Assembly: GCF_021191695.1 (NCBI RefSeq)
Contig: NZ_JAIWPT010000003.1
Location: 124,001 to 188,000 of the forward strand
DNA: 64,000 bases
Direction: 5' to 3'
Source of the DNA: Proluteimonas luteida
GTDB taxonomy: Bacteria; Pseudomonadota; Gammaproteobacteria; Xanthomonadales; Xanthomonadaceae
Shown piece by piece: positions 27,866 through 37,612 of this stretch (its first letter is position 1; every line of letters begins with the position of its first letter). A model generated the notes under the pieces. That model did not search any database, was not told the origin of the DNA, and saw only the letters and a list, made by a program, of their open reading frames with translations. The position numbers and the translations under genes are program-made.

Positions 27866-27934
27866 CCAGGCGCGTGGGCGGCAGGAATCGTCCGGGCTTT
27901 TCGCCTCGAACATTCCTGCCGCCCACGCGCCTGG
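27866..27934. repeat. 23-bp perfect inverted repeat between gspN and gspD
   Basis: Arms 27866-27888 and 27912-27934 are exact reverse complements (beginning CCAGGCGCGTGGGCGG); the spacer is 23 bases. It fills most of the only other real gap in the secretion operon besides gspE-F. A terminator is unlikely because no T-tract follows and gspD needs read-through. Confidence 0.9.
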
Positions 27935-27963
27935 CGCCACCAATGACGACTAGACTCCGAGTG

Positions 27964-30219
27964 ATGACCGATTCGATGACGCCAGCCCGCCACCTCCGCG
28001 CGATCGCCTTCGCGACCTGTACCGTCCTCATCGCCGGCTGCGCGTCCGCGCCGAGCGCGCGCATGCAGCGCAGCGGGGACCTGTCCCGGGCGGGCTCGGC
28101 CGCCGATGCCGCCGGCGGCCCGCGCATCGAGTCGCTGATCGACGACGACGACCGGCCGCAGCCGCAGATCCGCCGCGGTAGCGGCCAGGTCCTCAACCAG
28201 GGCGCGGCCGCCGCGCCGCCGCCGAACCTCGGCGGCACCACCGGGCAGGCCTCGTTCAATTTCGAGGGCGAGTCGGTGCACGCGGTCGCCAAGGCGATCC
28301 TCGGCGACATGCTCGGCCAGAACTACGTCATCGCGCCGGAGGTACAGGGCACGGTGACGCTGGCCACGCCCAGGCCGGTCAGCCCGGCGCAGGCGCTGAG
28401 CCTGCTGGAGATGGTGCTGGGCTGGAACAACGCCCGCATGATCTACAGCGACGGCCGCTACAACATCGTGCCGGCCGATACCGCGCTGGCGACCGGCACC
28501 GTCGCCCCGCGTGCCGGTTCCACCGGCGCCGCGCGCGGCTTCGAGGTGCGCACCGTGCCGCTGCGCTACATCTCGGCGACCGAGATGGAGAAGGTGCTCG
28601 AACCCTACGCGCGGCCGAACGCGATCGTGGCCGCCGACAACGCGCGCAACGTCATCACCATTTCCGGCAGTCGCACCGAGCTCGACAACTACCTGCGCAC
28701 GATCGAGATCTTCGACGTCGACTGGCTGTCGGGCATGTCGGTCGGCGTGTTCCCGTTGCAGTCGGGCAAGGCCACGCAGGTGGTCGCCGACCTGGAGAAG
28801 GTGTTCGGCCAGGACAGCGAATCGCCGGTGTCGGGCATGTTCCGCTTCATGCCGCTGGAAGGCGCCAACGCGGTGCTGGTGATCACGCCGCAAGCCGACT
28901 ACCTGGGCGAGATCCAGCAGTGGCTGGAGCGCATCGACAACGCCGGCCAGGAGCCGCGGCTGTTCTCCTACGAGCTGAAGTTCATCAAGGCGCGCGAACT
29001 GGCGCAGCGGCTGTCGGAGGTGTTCGGCGGCGGTGGCGGCAGCAGTGCCGGGCGCGACAGCGCTTCGCTGATGCCGGGCCTGACCGGCAGCTCGCTGCGC
29101 AGCGACGGGCTCGATGCCCAGGGCACGAGCGGCAGCAGCGGGTTCGACAGCGGCAGCGGGCTCGGCAGCGGCAGCCGCGGATCGAGCCGCAGCGGCAGCG
29201 GCGCACGTGGCGGCAATGTCGGCGAAATGCAGCTCAACGAACAGCAGGACGGCCCCAGCAGCGTGACCCTGGAGGTCGAGGGCGACCGCGTCGGCGTGTC
29301 GGCGGTCGACGAGACCAACACGCTGCTGGTGCGCACGACGCCGGCGGCGTGGCGCTCGATCCGCGACGTGGTCGAGCGGCTCGACGTGATGCCGGCGCAG
29401 GTGCACATCGAGGCGCAGGTGGTCGAGGTACTGCTCAGTGGCGAGCTCGAGTATGGCGTCAACTGGTTCATCGAGAAGGGCATGACCGACAACAACATCG
29501 GACCGTTCCCGGGGCCAGGTGCCCCGGGTGTGGGCGGTCCCAGCCGCTGGAGCACGCTGGGCGCCAGCATCGGCGGCAACTCGGGCGCGGGACTGGCCTG
29601 GACCCTGGTCAAGAACGACGCCGCTGCGGTCATCAATGCGCTCGACGAGGTCACCGACGTGCAGATCCTGCAATCGCCGTCGGTGTTCGTGCGCAACAAC
29701 GCGATGGCCGAGTTCAACGTCGGCGCGAACATCCCGATCTCGACGACCAGCGTCAATCCGATCCTCGGCGACAGCAGCTACACCAACGTGCAGTACCTGG
29801 AGACCGGCACGATCCTGAAGGTGCGGCCGCGGGTCACGCGCGACGGCATGGTGTTCCTGGACATCGTGCAGGAAGTCAGTTCGCCGCAGCCGCAGAACAC
29901 GGCCGACAGCCAGGGCAACGTGCGCATCGACACGCGCAGGCTCAAGACCGAGGCCGCGGTGCAGGCGGGCGAAACGGTGATGCTGGCCGGCCTGATCCGC
30001 GACGAGGTCGGCCGGACGTCCGGCGGCCTGCCCGGACTGAGCCGCATTCCCGTCATCGGCAGCCTGTTCGGCACGCAGAGCTCGCGCACCGAACGCACCG
30101 AAGTCATCGTGCTGCTGACCCCGACGATCGTGCGCAACCCGCTCGAAGCCCGGCAGCTGACCGACGAGTACGGCCGCCGCTTCCGCGCGCTGCAGCCGCT
30201 GCATCGGGCGCAGGACTGA
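27964..30219 (+). CDS. gspD: Type II secretion outer-membrane secretin GspD (XpsD), lipoprotein
   Basis: A 751-residue protein with lipobox VLIAG-C26, as in XpsD, so it may reach the outer membrane as a lipoprotein. Order: N0 domain (about 95-170), N1-N3 repeats (190-470) interrupted by a long Ser/Gly linker (about 355-419), secretin pore domain (about 510-720) with VQILQSPSVFVRNNAMAEF and GLPGLSRIPVIGSLFG, and a short C-terminal S-domain-like tail. It forms the exit channel for folded proteins. Start uncertain: ATGs at 27943, 27964 and 27976 are in frame; 27964 gives a good signal peptide. Confidence 0.94.
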   Translation: MTDSMTPARHLRAIAFATCTVLIAGCASAPSARMQRSGDLSRAGSAADAAGGPRIESLIDDDDRPQPQIRRGSGQVLNQGAAAAPPPNLGGTTGQASFNFEGESVHAVAKAILGDMLGQNYVIAPEVQGTVTLATPRPVSPAQALSLLEMVLGWNNARMIYSDGRYNIVPADTALATGTVAPRAGSTGAARGFEVRTVPLRYISATEMEKVLEPYARPNAIVAADNARNVITISGSRTELDNYLRTIEIFDVDWLSGMSVGVFPLQSGKATQVVADLEKVFGQDSESPVSGMFRFMPLEGANAVLVITPQADYLGEIQQWLERIDNAGQEPRLFSYELKFIKARELAQRLSEVFGGGGGSSAGRDSASLMPGLTGSSLRSDGLDAQGTSGSSGFDSGSGLGSGSRGSSRSGSGARGGNVGEMQLNEQQDGPSSVTLEVEGDRVGVSAVDETNTLLVRTTPAAWRSIRDVVERLDVMPAQVHIEAQVVEVLLSGELEYGVNWFIEKGMTDNNIGPFPGPGAPGVGGPSRWSTLGASIGGNSGAGLAWTLVKNDAAAVINALDEVTDVQILQSPSVFVRNNAMAEFNVGANIPISTTSVNPILGDSSYTNVQYLETGTILKVRPRVTRDGMVFLDIVQEVSSPQPQNTADSQGNVRIDTRRLKTEAAVQAGETVMLAGLIRDEVGRTSGGLPGLSRIPVIGSLFGTQSSRTERTEVIVLLTPTIVRNPLEARQLTDEYGRRFRALQPLHRAQD

Positions 30220-30247
30220 CGCGGCGGCATGCCGACGGAGTCCGGGC

Positions 30248-31294
30248 ATGGCTGAACTTCCGGTCGTGCTGCTGCCGGTCGGGCACGACGACGAGGCGCT
30301 CGACGCCTGCCTGGCCGCGCTGGATGCCGGCACCCCGGCCGGCACCCGCGTCTGGCTGGCCGACGACGCCCGGGTCGGGCCGCGCGGCGCGCAGATCGTC
30401 CAGCGCTGGCTGGCCGGCACCGCGCTGCAGGCCGACTACACCTGCCGCCAGCGCAGCATCGGCGAGGTCGCCCATCTCGACGACGTGCTGCGCGCCTGCG
30501 GCGATGCCGACGTCATCGTGCTGGCGCCCGATGCGATTCCCGCGCCCGGCTGGGCCGAGGCACTGGCCGCGTGCTTCGCGCGCGATGCCTCGATCGCGAC
30601 CGCCACGCCGTGGTGCAACGCCGGCGAGGCCGCGGCATGGCCGTCGATCGGCGAGATCTCGCCGGTTCCCGACGATCCGGCGCGGCTGGCGCGCGCCTGC
30701 CGGCAACTGCCGCCGCTGCATCCGGAGTTGCCGGCCGCGGTCGGCCATGCGGTGATGCTGCGCGGCAACGCGCGGCGCAAGGCCGGCGGCCTGGATGCGT
30801 CCAGCTACGCGTCGTGGTATGCGGCGCTGATCGACCTGTCGCTGCGCATGGCGGGCCTGGGCTGGCGCAATGCCTTGTGCGAAACCGCATTCGTCGCGCG
30901 CGGCGGCGAGGGCGGCCCCGCCGACGGCGACATGGATGCGCTGGCCGTGCGCTGGCCGGCCTGGCATGCGCGGCTGGCGACCTTCCTGATGGACGATCCG
31001 CTGCATGCGGCCCGGCAGCAACTGCAGCGGCTGTATGCGGCGTTGGAGGACGCGCCGGCCCAGCAGCAGCTGTTCCGGGAAGAAACGGCAGCCGAAGACT
31101 GCCTGCCTGCTCCGCTCTCCCGCAGCGCGGAAGAGGGGGGAACCATCCGCGGAGCGGTGGATGGGGCGAGGTCAGACAACAGCCGCGCGCAGACCGGCAC
31201 GTCGGTCGATGACGGCCGGACCGGCACCGCCCCCGACGCCGATGCGGGCATGCACGCGGACCCCGGGCACGCAGGACAGGACCCGGCGCGGTGA
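30248..31294 (+). CDS. Glycosyltransferase-like protein (GT2-type)
   Basis: A 348-residue protein resembling family 2 glycosyltransferases: PVVLLPVGHDDEALDACLAAL start, LADDARVGPRG, DVIVLAPDAIPAPGWAEAL, and a middle region with GGLDASSYASWYAALIDLSLRMA. The donor-binding DxD is not convincing, so activity is uncertain. GGAG (30237-30240) supports the start. Residues after about 285 look non-conserved, charged and low-complexity and are encoded by repeat-like DNA (31111-31172). It overlaps the next glycosyltransferase gene by GTGA, so the pair probably acts in one surface polysaccharide or lipopolysaccharide pathway. Confidence 0.72.
   Translation: MAELPVVLLPVGHDDEALDACLAALDAGTPAGTRVWLADDARVGPRGAQIVQRWLAGTALQADYTCRQRSIGEVAHLDDVLRACGDADVIVLAPDAIPAPGWAEALAACFARDASIATATPWCNAGEAAAWPSIGEISPVPDDPARLARACRQLPPLHPELPAAVGHAVMLRGNARRKAGGLDASSYASWYAALIDLSLRMAGLGWRNALCETAFVARGGEGGPADGDMDALAVRWPAWHARLATFLMDDPLHAARQQLQRLYAALEDAPAQQQLFREETAAEDCLPAPLSRSAEEGGTIRGAVDGARSDNSRAQTGTSVDDGRTGTAPDADAGMHADPGHAGQDPAR
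31111..31172. repeat. REP-like palindromic stretch inside a coding region
   Basis: Two adjacent imperfect palindromes: CTCTCCCGC AGC GCGGAAGAG (31115-31135) and a CCATCCGC...GCGGTGG pair beyond it. The words CTCTCCC and ATCCGCGGA recur in the intergenic sequence at 38403-38460. It encodes part of the variable C-terminal tail of the glycosyltransferase. Confidence 0.5.
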
Positions 31295-32145
31295 ACACCC
31301 CGTCGGAGCGCGTGCCCGCCGATGCCGACATCGTCGCCGTCGTCGTCAGCTACCAGAGCGCCAGCACGCTCGACTACTGCGTGCGCCGCCTGCGCGGGGC
31401 CCATGGCATCGCCGAGATCCGGGTCGTCGACAACGGCTCCGGCGACGACTCGCTGGGCATCGTGCAGCGCAACGCGTCGCTGGATCCGCGGGTACGCTTC
31501 ATCGGCAATCCGGACAACCCGGGGTTCGCGGTCGCCTGCAACCAGGGCGTGCGCGACAGCTCCGCCCCGTGGATCGCCTTCGTCAATCCCGATTGCCTGG
31601 TCGGGCGCGATGCGCTGGCGCGCCTGCGCGCACATGCCCGGGCGCTGGACGGCGAATGCCTGCTGGGCGTGGATCTGGTCGACGAGGCCGGCGTGCGCGA
31701 CGCCGCGGCACGGCGCCGCGACCCGGATTTCGCGGCGATGCTGCGGTCGCGGGCCGGCCGCGACCTGTCGCTGCCGCGCGATCCGGCGCAGGCGCTGCAG
31801 CGCGTCGATGCGATCTCCGGCGCGCTGATGCTGCTGCCGCGCAGCCTGTTCGATCGGATCGGCGGCTTCGACACCGGCTATCGCCTGCACGCCGAGGACC
31901 TGGACTTCTCGCGCCGCGCGCGCGAGGCCGGCGCGGTCGTCGCGGTGGCCAACGACATCCAGGTCGTGCACCTGCGCGGCGTGTCCAGCCGCGCGCGGCC
32001 GGTGTTCGTCGAATGGCACAAGCATCGTGGCCTGTGGCGCTACTTCAGCAAGTTCGAGCGTGCGCGTCGCAGCGCGCCGGTGCGGGTCGCGGTGTGGGCG
32101 ATGATCTGGCTGCGCTTTCCGTTCGCGGTGCTGCGACGCCTGTAG
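31291..32145 (+). CDS. Family 2 glycosyltransferase (rhamnosyltransferase-like)
   Basis: A 284-residue GT-A enzyme: VAVVVSYQSASTLDYCVRRL, IRVVDNGSGDDS, NPDNPGFAVACNQGV, AFVNPDCLV (the DxD-equivalent D-C region), then GALMLLPRSLFDRIGGFD and LHAEDLDFSRRAREAG, the acceptor ED motif. These are hallmarks of GT2 enzymes that add rhamnose or similar sugars to O-antigen or exopolysaccharide. A C-terminal hydrophobic helix may hold it at the membrane. GTG start at 31291 overlaps the preceding stop (GTGA). Confidence 0.9.
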   Translation: MNTPSERVPADADIVAVVVSYQSASTLDYCVRRLRGAHGIAEIRVVDNGSGDDSLGIVQRNASLDPRVRFIGNPDNPGFAVACNQGVRDSSAPWIAFVNPDCLVGRDALARLRAHARALDGECLLGVDLVDEAGVRDAAARRRDPDFAAMLRSRAGRDLSLPRDPAQALQRVDAISGALMLLPRSLFDRIGGFDTGYRLHAEDLDFSRRAREAGAVVAVANDIQVVHLRGVSSRARPVFVEWHKHRGLWRYFSKFERARRSAPVRVAVWAMIWLRFPFAVLRRL

Positions 32146-32268
32146 CGCAGGTCCCGATCCGTCCGGGTCCGCGCCGCGACACGCGTCGATGGAACCAAGC
32201 TGGCGGGCCGGGCCCCGCCCTGCGCGCCGGACGCGTTAGGCTTTGCAGGTCCTGTCCCGAATACGCCC

Positions 32269-33456
32269 ATGCCGATCATCCAGTCGCTGCTCGACACCGA
32301 TCTCTACAAGTTCACGATGATGCAGGCGGTGTTGCACCAGCACCCGGCCGCGCACGTGGAGTACCGCTTCCGCTGCCGCACGCCGGGCATCGACCTGGCG
32401 CGGCATCTGGACGCGATCGAGGCGGAGATCGACCACCTGTGCAACCTGCGTTTCGACGACGGCGAGCTGGACTACCTGCGCGGCCTGCGCTTCCTCAAGT
32501 CCGATTTCGTCGATTTCCTGTCGCTGTTCCAGTTCCGCCGCAAGTACATCACGCTGCGGCCTTCCACGCAGGTGCCCGGCGAGATCGAGCTGGAGATCGC
32601 CGGGCCGTGGCTGCATACGATCCTGTTCGAGGTGCCGCTGCTGGCGATCGTCAACGAGGTGTATTTCCGCCGGACCCATGGCGGGCCGGACCAGGCGGAA
32701 GGCCTGCGGCGGTTGCAGGCCAAGATCGACCGCATCCACGACGCGGTCGGCTACGAGGACTGCCGCATCACCGACTTCGGCACCCGCCGGCGCTACTCGC
32801 GGGCGTGGCAGGAGGCCGTGGTGCCGTACCTGGCGCGCGGGCTGGGCGAGAAGTTCGCCGGCACCAGCAATGTCGACCTGGCGCGGCGCTACGGACTGGT
32901 CGCGCAGGGCACGATGGCCCACGAGTGGCTGCAGGCGTTCCAGGCGCTGGGACCGCGGCTGCGCGACTCGCAGTCCGCCGCGTTCGACAGCTGGGCGCGC
33001 GAGTATCGCGGCGATCTCGGCATCGCGTTGACCGACGTGATCGGGCTGGATGCGTTCGTGCGCGATTTCGACCTCTACTTCTGCAAGCTGTTCGACGGCA
33101 TGCGCCACGACTCCGGCGATCCGGTGGAGTGGGGCGAGCGCCTGATCGCGCACCTGGCCGCGAACAAGGTCGACCCGCGCGGCAAGGTGTTCGTGTTCAG
33201 CGACGGTCTCGACGTCGACGAGGTGATGCGGCTGTACGCGCATTTCCGCGGCCGCTGCCTGATGTCGTTCGGCATCGGCACCAACCTGACCAACGACGTC
33301 GGCCCGACGCCGTTGCAGATCGTGCTGAAGATGGTCCGCTGCAACGGCCAGCCGGTCGCCAAGCTCAGCGACTCGCCGGGCAAGACGATGTGCGACGACG
33401 TCGGCTACTTGGCGTACCTGCGACAGGTGTTCGAGGTGCGGCCGGACGTGCCCTGA
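32269..33456 (+). CDS. pncB: Nicotinate phosphoribosyltransferase
   Basis: A 395-residue enzyme of NAD salvage, converting nicotinate and PRPP to nicotinate mononucleotide with ATP hydrolysis. It opens [19 protein letters not shown], has [25 protein letters not shown] followed by [11 protein letters not shown] (the region of the phosphorylated His), [10 protein letters not shown] and [10 protein letters not shown]. Length fits the family. It stands alone; the 123-bp upstream gap has no clear promoter. Confidence 0.96.
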   Translation: MPIIQSLLDTDLYKFTMMQAVLHQHPAAHVEYRFRCRTPGIDLARHLDAIEAEIDHLCNLRFDDGELDYLRGLRFLKSDFVDFLSLFQFRRKYITLRPSTQVPGEIELEIAGPWLHTILFEVPLLAIVNEVYFRRTHGGPDQAEGLRRLQAKIDRIHDAVGYEDCRITDFGTRRRYSRAWQEAVVPYLARGLGEKFAGTSNVDLARRYGLVAQGTMAHEWLQAFQALGPRLRDSQSAAFDSWAREYRGDLGIALTDVIGLDAFVRDFDLYFCKLFDGMRHDSGDPVEWGERLIAHLAANKVDPRGKVFVFSDGLDVDEVMRLYAHFRGRCLMSFGIGTNLTNDVGPTPLQIVLKMVRCNGQPVAKLSDSPGKTMCDDVGYLAYLRQVFEVRPDVP

Positions 33457-33480
33457 CGCGATGCGGTGCGCGGCATCGCG
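33457..33480. terminator. Hairpin between converging pncB and SDR genes
   Basis: An 8-bp perfect stem CGCGATGC / GCATCGCG with an 8-base loop starts right after the pncB stop. No T-tract on either side; a possible shared bidirectional stop or mRNA end. Confidence 0.4.
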
Positions 33481-33503
33481 CCCGGGTCGCGCGGACCGGC
33501 AGG

Positions 33504-34373
<870 letters not shown>

Positions 34374-34501
34374 TCAACGATCGTGCTCCCGCGTGCCGCC
34401 GCGGGATGTGCGACGCGCGTTCAGGCGGCGTGACCATCGGCATGTTGTGGCGGGCGGATGCGGGGCGCAGTCTCGCCACCATGTCACCGGAGGTTGCACG
34501 C

Positions 34502-35782
34502 ATGTACGGCTCGAGGACATTGGCGATCACCGTCGTCGTTTCGCTGGTCGCGGCATTGCCCGTCTTTGCTGCGCCCGCCGCGGCCGGCGCGCAGGAGACG
34601 CAGGCCGCGTTGCAGGTCCTGCGCGAGGGCGCTCGCGCCAGCGACAGCGATACCCTGCGCATCGTCCATGACGGCGTCGTGCTGCTGGACCAGCGCCGCC
34701 CCGATACGCCAGCCGATGGGCTGGAAACCATGTCGGTCACCAAGTCGCTGGTCGCACTGGCGATCGGGCGGCTGCTGACGCAGGGCCGCATCGACACGAT
34801 CGACCAGCCCGTCGCCGATTTCTACCCGGAGTGGAGGCAGGGCCGGAAGGCCGGCATCACCGTGCGGATGCTGCTCGACCATACCTCGGGTCTGCAGAAC
34901 GTGCCCGATACCCGGGTCGAGATCTATCCCGCGCCGGACGGACTCCAGCTGGCGCTGGCCGCCGAGCTGTCCGACGCGCCGGGCGAACGCTTCTCGTACA
35001 ACAACAAGGCGATGAACCTGCTGGCGGGCGTGGTCGAACGCGCGTCGGGCAAACGCATGGACCGCTACATCGCCGACGAACTGCTCGCCCCGATGGGCGT
35101 CGGCGGCCGGGTCTGGAATGCCGACGGTTTCGACCGCGCCGGCAATCCCTATGCGATGGCGGGCTGGAACGCGACCGCCGACGCCATGGCCAGGGTCGGT
35201 CAGCTGGTGCTCGACGGCGGTCGCTGGCAGGGCGCACCGCTGGTCGATGGCGGCTTCGTCTGCGAGATGCTCGCGCCCGGCGAGCGGGAACCGCATTACG
35301 GGCTGCTGTGGTGGCGGAAATCCGAGACGATGGACCTGTTCGTCGATGCGGCTGCGCTCGACCGTTTCCGCGAGGCAGGTGTCGACGCAGGCGTGCTCGA
35401 TGGCATGCAGGCGCTCGTCGGCAGGACGTTCGCCGATTCGCAGGCGTTGCGTGCGGGCGTCGCCGAAGCGGTCGATGGCGGCATCGGCGCGCTGGCCGAG
35501 GCCGCGGCGGCGCGGTCGCAGGACGTCGAGGCGCTGTTCGGCGTCGGCGGCGGGCCGGTGGTGGCCTACGAGGCCAACGGCTGGCGCGGGCAGTACATCG
35601 TCGTGGTGCCGCAGGCGAGGCTGGTGGCGGTCCGCCAGGTCGGCGGGCGCGATGTCGCCGACGACGCACCCTGGCCCTACGGCTATCCCGATTTCACGCA
35701 GCAGGTCGTGGCGCTGGCGAAGACGCTGGCGCCGGATCTGGCGGTCGACGACGCGCCGTGCGGCGGCGCGGATCAGCGATAG
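34502..35782 (+). CDS. Class C beta-lactamase-related serine hydrolase, exported
   Basis: A 426-residue protein with signal peptide about 1-30 (cleavage near AGA-QET) and the PF00144 fold: nucleophile S78-V-T-K81, Y166-N-N, and MLLDHTSGL. The third KTG/HxG-type motif is not clear; WRGQYIVVVP occupies that position. Such proteins include esterases and DD-peptidases as well as beta-lactamases, so the substrate is open. GGAGG (34489-34493) fixes the start. It is divergent from budC and overlaps the 3' end of pyrF tail to tail by 10 bases. Confidence 0.86.
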   Translation: MYGSRTLAITVVVSLVAALPVFAAPAAAGAQETQAALQVLREGARASDSDTLRIVHDGVVLLDQRRPDTPADGLETMSVTKSLVALAIGRLLTQGRIDTIDQPVADFYPEWRQGRKAGITVRMLLDHTSGLQNVPDTRVEIYPAPDGLQLALAAELSDAPGERFSYNNKAMNLLAGVVERASGKRMDRYIADELLAPMGVGGRVWNADGFDRAGNPYAMAGWNATADAMARVGQLVLDGGRWQGAPLVDGGFVCEMLAPGEREPHYGLLWWRKSETMDLFVDAAALDRFREAGVDAGVLDGMQALVGRTFADSQALRAGVAEAVDGGIGALAEAAAARSQDVEALFGVGGGPVVAYEANGWRGQYIVVVPQARLVAVRQVGGRDVADDAPWPYGYPDFTQQVVALAKTLAPDLAVDDAPCGGADQR

Positions 35783-36609
35783 CGGTTGATCGCGTCGCGC
35801 AGCGCGCGCGCCGCACCGGCAGCCGCGTCCGCATAGTCGGCATCGCCCGAGGCATAGAGGATCGCGCGCGAGGAACTGATGATCAGGCCGGTGCCGTCGG
35901 CGGTCGCCGCATTGCGTACCACCGCCTCCACGTCGCCGCCCTGGGCGCCGATGCCCGGGATCAGCAGCGGCATGTCGCCGACGATGCCGCGGATGATCTT
36001 GAGTTCTTCCGGGAACGTCGCGCCGACCACCAGCGCGCAGTTGCCGTCGGCGTTCCAGTCCTCGGCGATGGTGCGCGCGATGTGCTGGTAGAGCGGCACG
36101 CCGTCGACCAGCAGCTCCTGGAAATCGCGCGCGCCGGGATTGGAGGTGTGGCACAGGAAGATGCAGCCGCGGTCGTTGCGCTGCAGGAACGGCGCGGCCG
36201 AATCGCGGCCCATGTACGGATTCAGCGTGACCGCGTCCGCGCCGAAGCGGTCGAAGGCCTCGAGCGCGTACTGCTCGGCGGTACTGCCGATGTCGCCGCG
36301 CTTGGCATCGAGGATCACCGGCACTTCGGGATGGCTGCCGTTGATGTGGGCGATGAGCCGCTGCAGCGCCGCCTCGCCGCCGTTGTGAGCGGCGAAGTAG
36401 GCGATCTGCGGCTTGAACGCGCAGGCGTACTCGGCGGTGGCGTCGACGATGTCGCGGCAGAACGCGAACAGCGCCTCGCCGTCTTCGTCCTGCGCGTCGT
36501 CGACGAAGGCGTCGGGGAATCTCGACGGGTCAGGGTCGAGGCCGATGCAGACCAGCGTGTCGGCGGACTGCCAGCGGGTGCGGAGTGTGTCGATGAAGGC
36601 GGGCATCAT
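35773..36609 (-). CDS. pyrF: Orotidine-5'-phosphate decarboxylase (type 2)
   Basis: A 278-residue enzyme making UMP, the last step of de novo pyrimidine synthesis. It has VCIGLDPDPSRFP, FKPQIAYF, the catalytic DAKRGDIGSTAEQYA (Lys and two Asp) and LLIPGIGAQGGD. Length and spacing fit the longer type 2 PyrF found in xanthomonads, actinobacteria and myxobacteria. Two adjacent ATGs (36609, 36606) are possible starts. Its 3' end overlaps the serine hydrolase gene by 10 bases. Confidence 0.95.
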   Translation of the reverse strand: MMPAFIDTLRTRWQSADTLVCIGLDPDPSRFPDAFVDDAQDEDGEALFAFCRDIVDATAEYACAFKPQIAYFAAHNGGEAALQRLIAHINGSHPEVPVILDAKRGDIGSTAEQYALEAFDRFGADAVTLNPYMGRDSAAPFLQRNDRGCIFLCHTSNPGARDFQELLVDGVPLYQHIARTIAEDWNADGNCALVVGATFPEELKIIRGIVGDMPLLIPGIGAQGGDVEAVVRNAATADGTGLIISSSRAILYASGDADYADAAAGAARALRDAINRYR

Positions 36610-36719
36610 GCGTTCCAGGGCGGTCGGCGGGTGCCGACGCGACCGTCGACATCCCCAATGGGCGTAGATGATACTGCCTGCCTCCAGGGCGCCTGGGGCC
36701 TGCAGGGGACAGGCATCGG

Positions 36720-37520
36720 ATGAACGGCACGGACAGTTGCGGGAGTTGTGGGCGTCCTGTCCTGGACGCGTCCCAGGCCTACTGCCCGGTGTGTGGGCAG
36801 GCGACGCCGACACGTCGGCTCGACTGGACCTACCTCGCGCATGAGTTGCAGCACAGCGTGCTGCAGATGGATCGCGGCCTGCTGTACACGCTCCGGGAGC
36901 TGATGCTGCGGCCCGGGCACCTGATCCGCGGCTATGTCGAAGGCCGGCGGGCGCGACACGTCAAGCCGCTGGTGTTGGTGCTGACCATGGCGGCGATCCT
37001 GACCATCGCCGCCGCATTGCTCAACGATGGCAGCGTCGTGGGCAGTTCGATGAGCGCGGATTTCCATGCCGGCGCGTCCAATGCGGCGGACGAGGCCGGT
37101 ACCGACTCCGCTCGGTTCGCGGCCGCCGTGCAGGTGCTCGGCGATTGGTTCAATCGCCATCTGGCGCTGGTCACCTTGCTGTTGTTGCCGTTCGAGGCCT
37201 GGGCATTCAAGCTCGCCTATCGCCGGTTCCGGCACATCAGCTACCCGGAGTGGCTGACGATCACCGCCTTCCTGACCGCGCAGGCATTCGTGGTGTGGCT
37301 CGTGGCGCTGCTGCTGCAGCACGCGGTTCCGCGCCTGGACCAGCTCATGGCGCCGGTCATCGTGCTGTACAACGGGTTCAGCCTGGTGCAGTACTTCGAG
37401 GGCTATCCGCGCTGGAAATCCGCATTGCGCGCGGCCTGGGGCTTTGCGATGTACTACCTGCTGAGCGGGCTGCTGATGGGCGTGGCGCTGGTCGCGATCG
37501 GCGTGGCAATGCGGCAATGA
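36720..37520 (+). CDS. DUF3667 membrane protein with zinc ribbon
   Basis: A 266-residue protein with an N-terminal zinc-ribbon-like pair C7xxC10 and C22xxC25 (CPVCGQATPTRR), then LDWTYLAHELQHSVLQMDRG and about five membrane helices. This layout is that of DUF3667, whose function is unknown. It is divergent from pyrF across 110 bp. A terminator follows at 37525. Confidence 0.82.
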   Translation: MNGTDSCGSCGRPVLDASQAYCPVCGQATPTRRLDWTYLAHELQHSVLQMDRGLLYTLRELMLRPGHLIRGYVEGRRARHVKPLVLVLTMAAILTIAAALLNDGSVVGSSMSADFHAGASNAADEAGTDSARFAAAVQVLGDWFNRHLALVTLLLLPFEAWAFKLAYRRFRHISYPEWLTITAFLTAQAFVVWLVALLLQHAVPRLDQLMAPVIVLYNGFSLVQYFEGYPRWKSALRAAWGFAMYYLLSGLLMGVALVAIGVAMRQ

Positions 37521-37524
37521 ATCC

Positions 37525-37550
37525 AAAAACCGGGATCAGAGCCGGGTTTT
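37525..37550 (+). terminator. Rho-independent terminator of the DUF3667 gene
   Basis: Stem AAAAACCGG / CCGGGTTTT (one mismatch), loop of 8, then CTT; five bases after the stop codon. Confidence 0.6.
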
Positions 37551-37584
37551 CTTCCCGGATTGGCACCGGGCGCCAGGGTTTCGG

Positions 37585-37606
37585 AAAAACCCGGCGCTGG
37601 CCCCGG
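37585..37606 (-). terminator. Rho-independent terminator of map
   Basis: Read on the minus strand: CCGGGGC / GCGCCGG stem with one mismatch, followed by GTTTTTCC (plus-strand A run 37585-37589). It lies 7 bases past the map stop. Confidence 0.55.
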
Positions 37607-37612
37607 TTCCGG

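Noticed and set aside
27847..27963. gspD start at 27847
   Set aside because: The extra residues are encoded by the inverted repeat and would precede a signal peptide; the lipobox needs a start near 27964.
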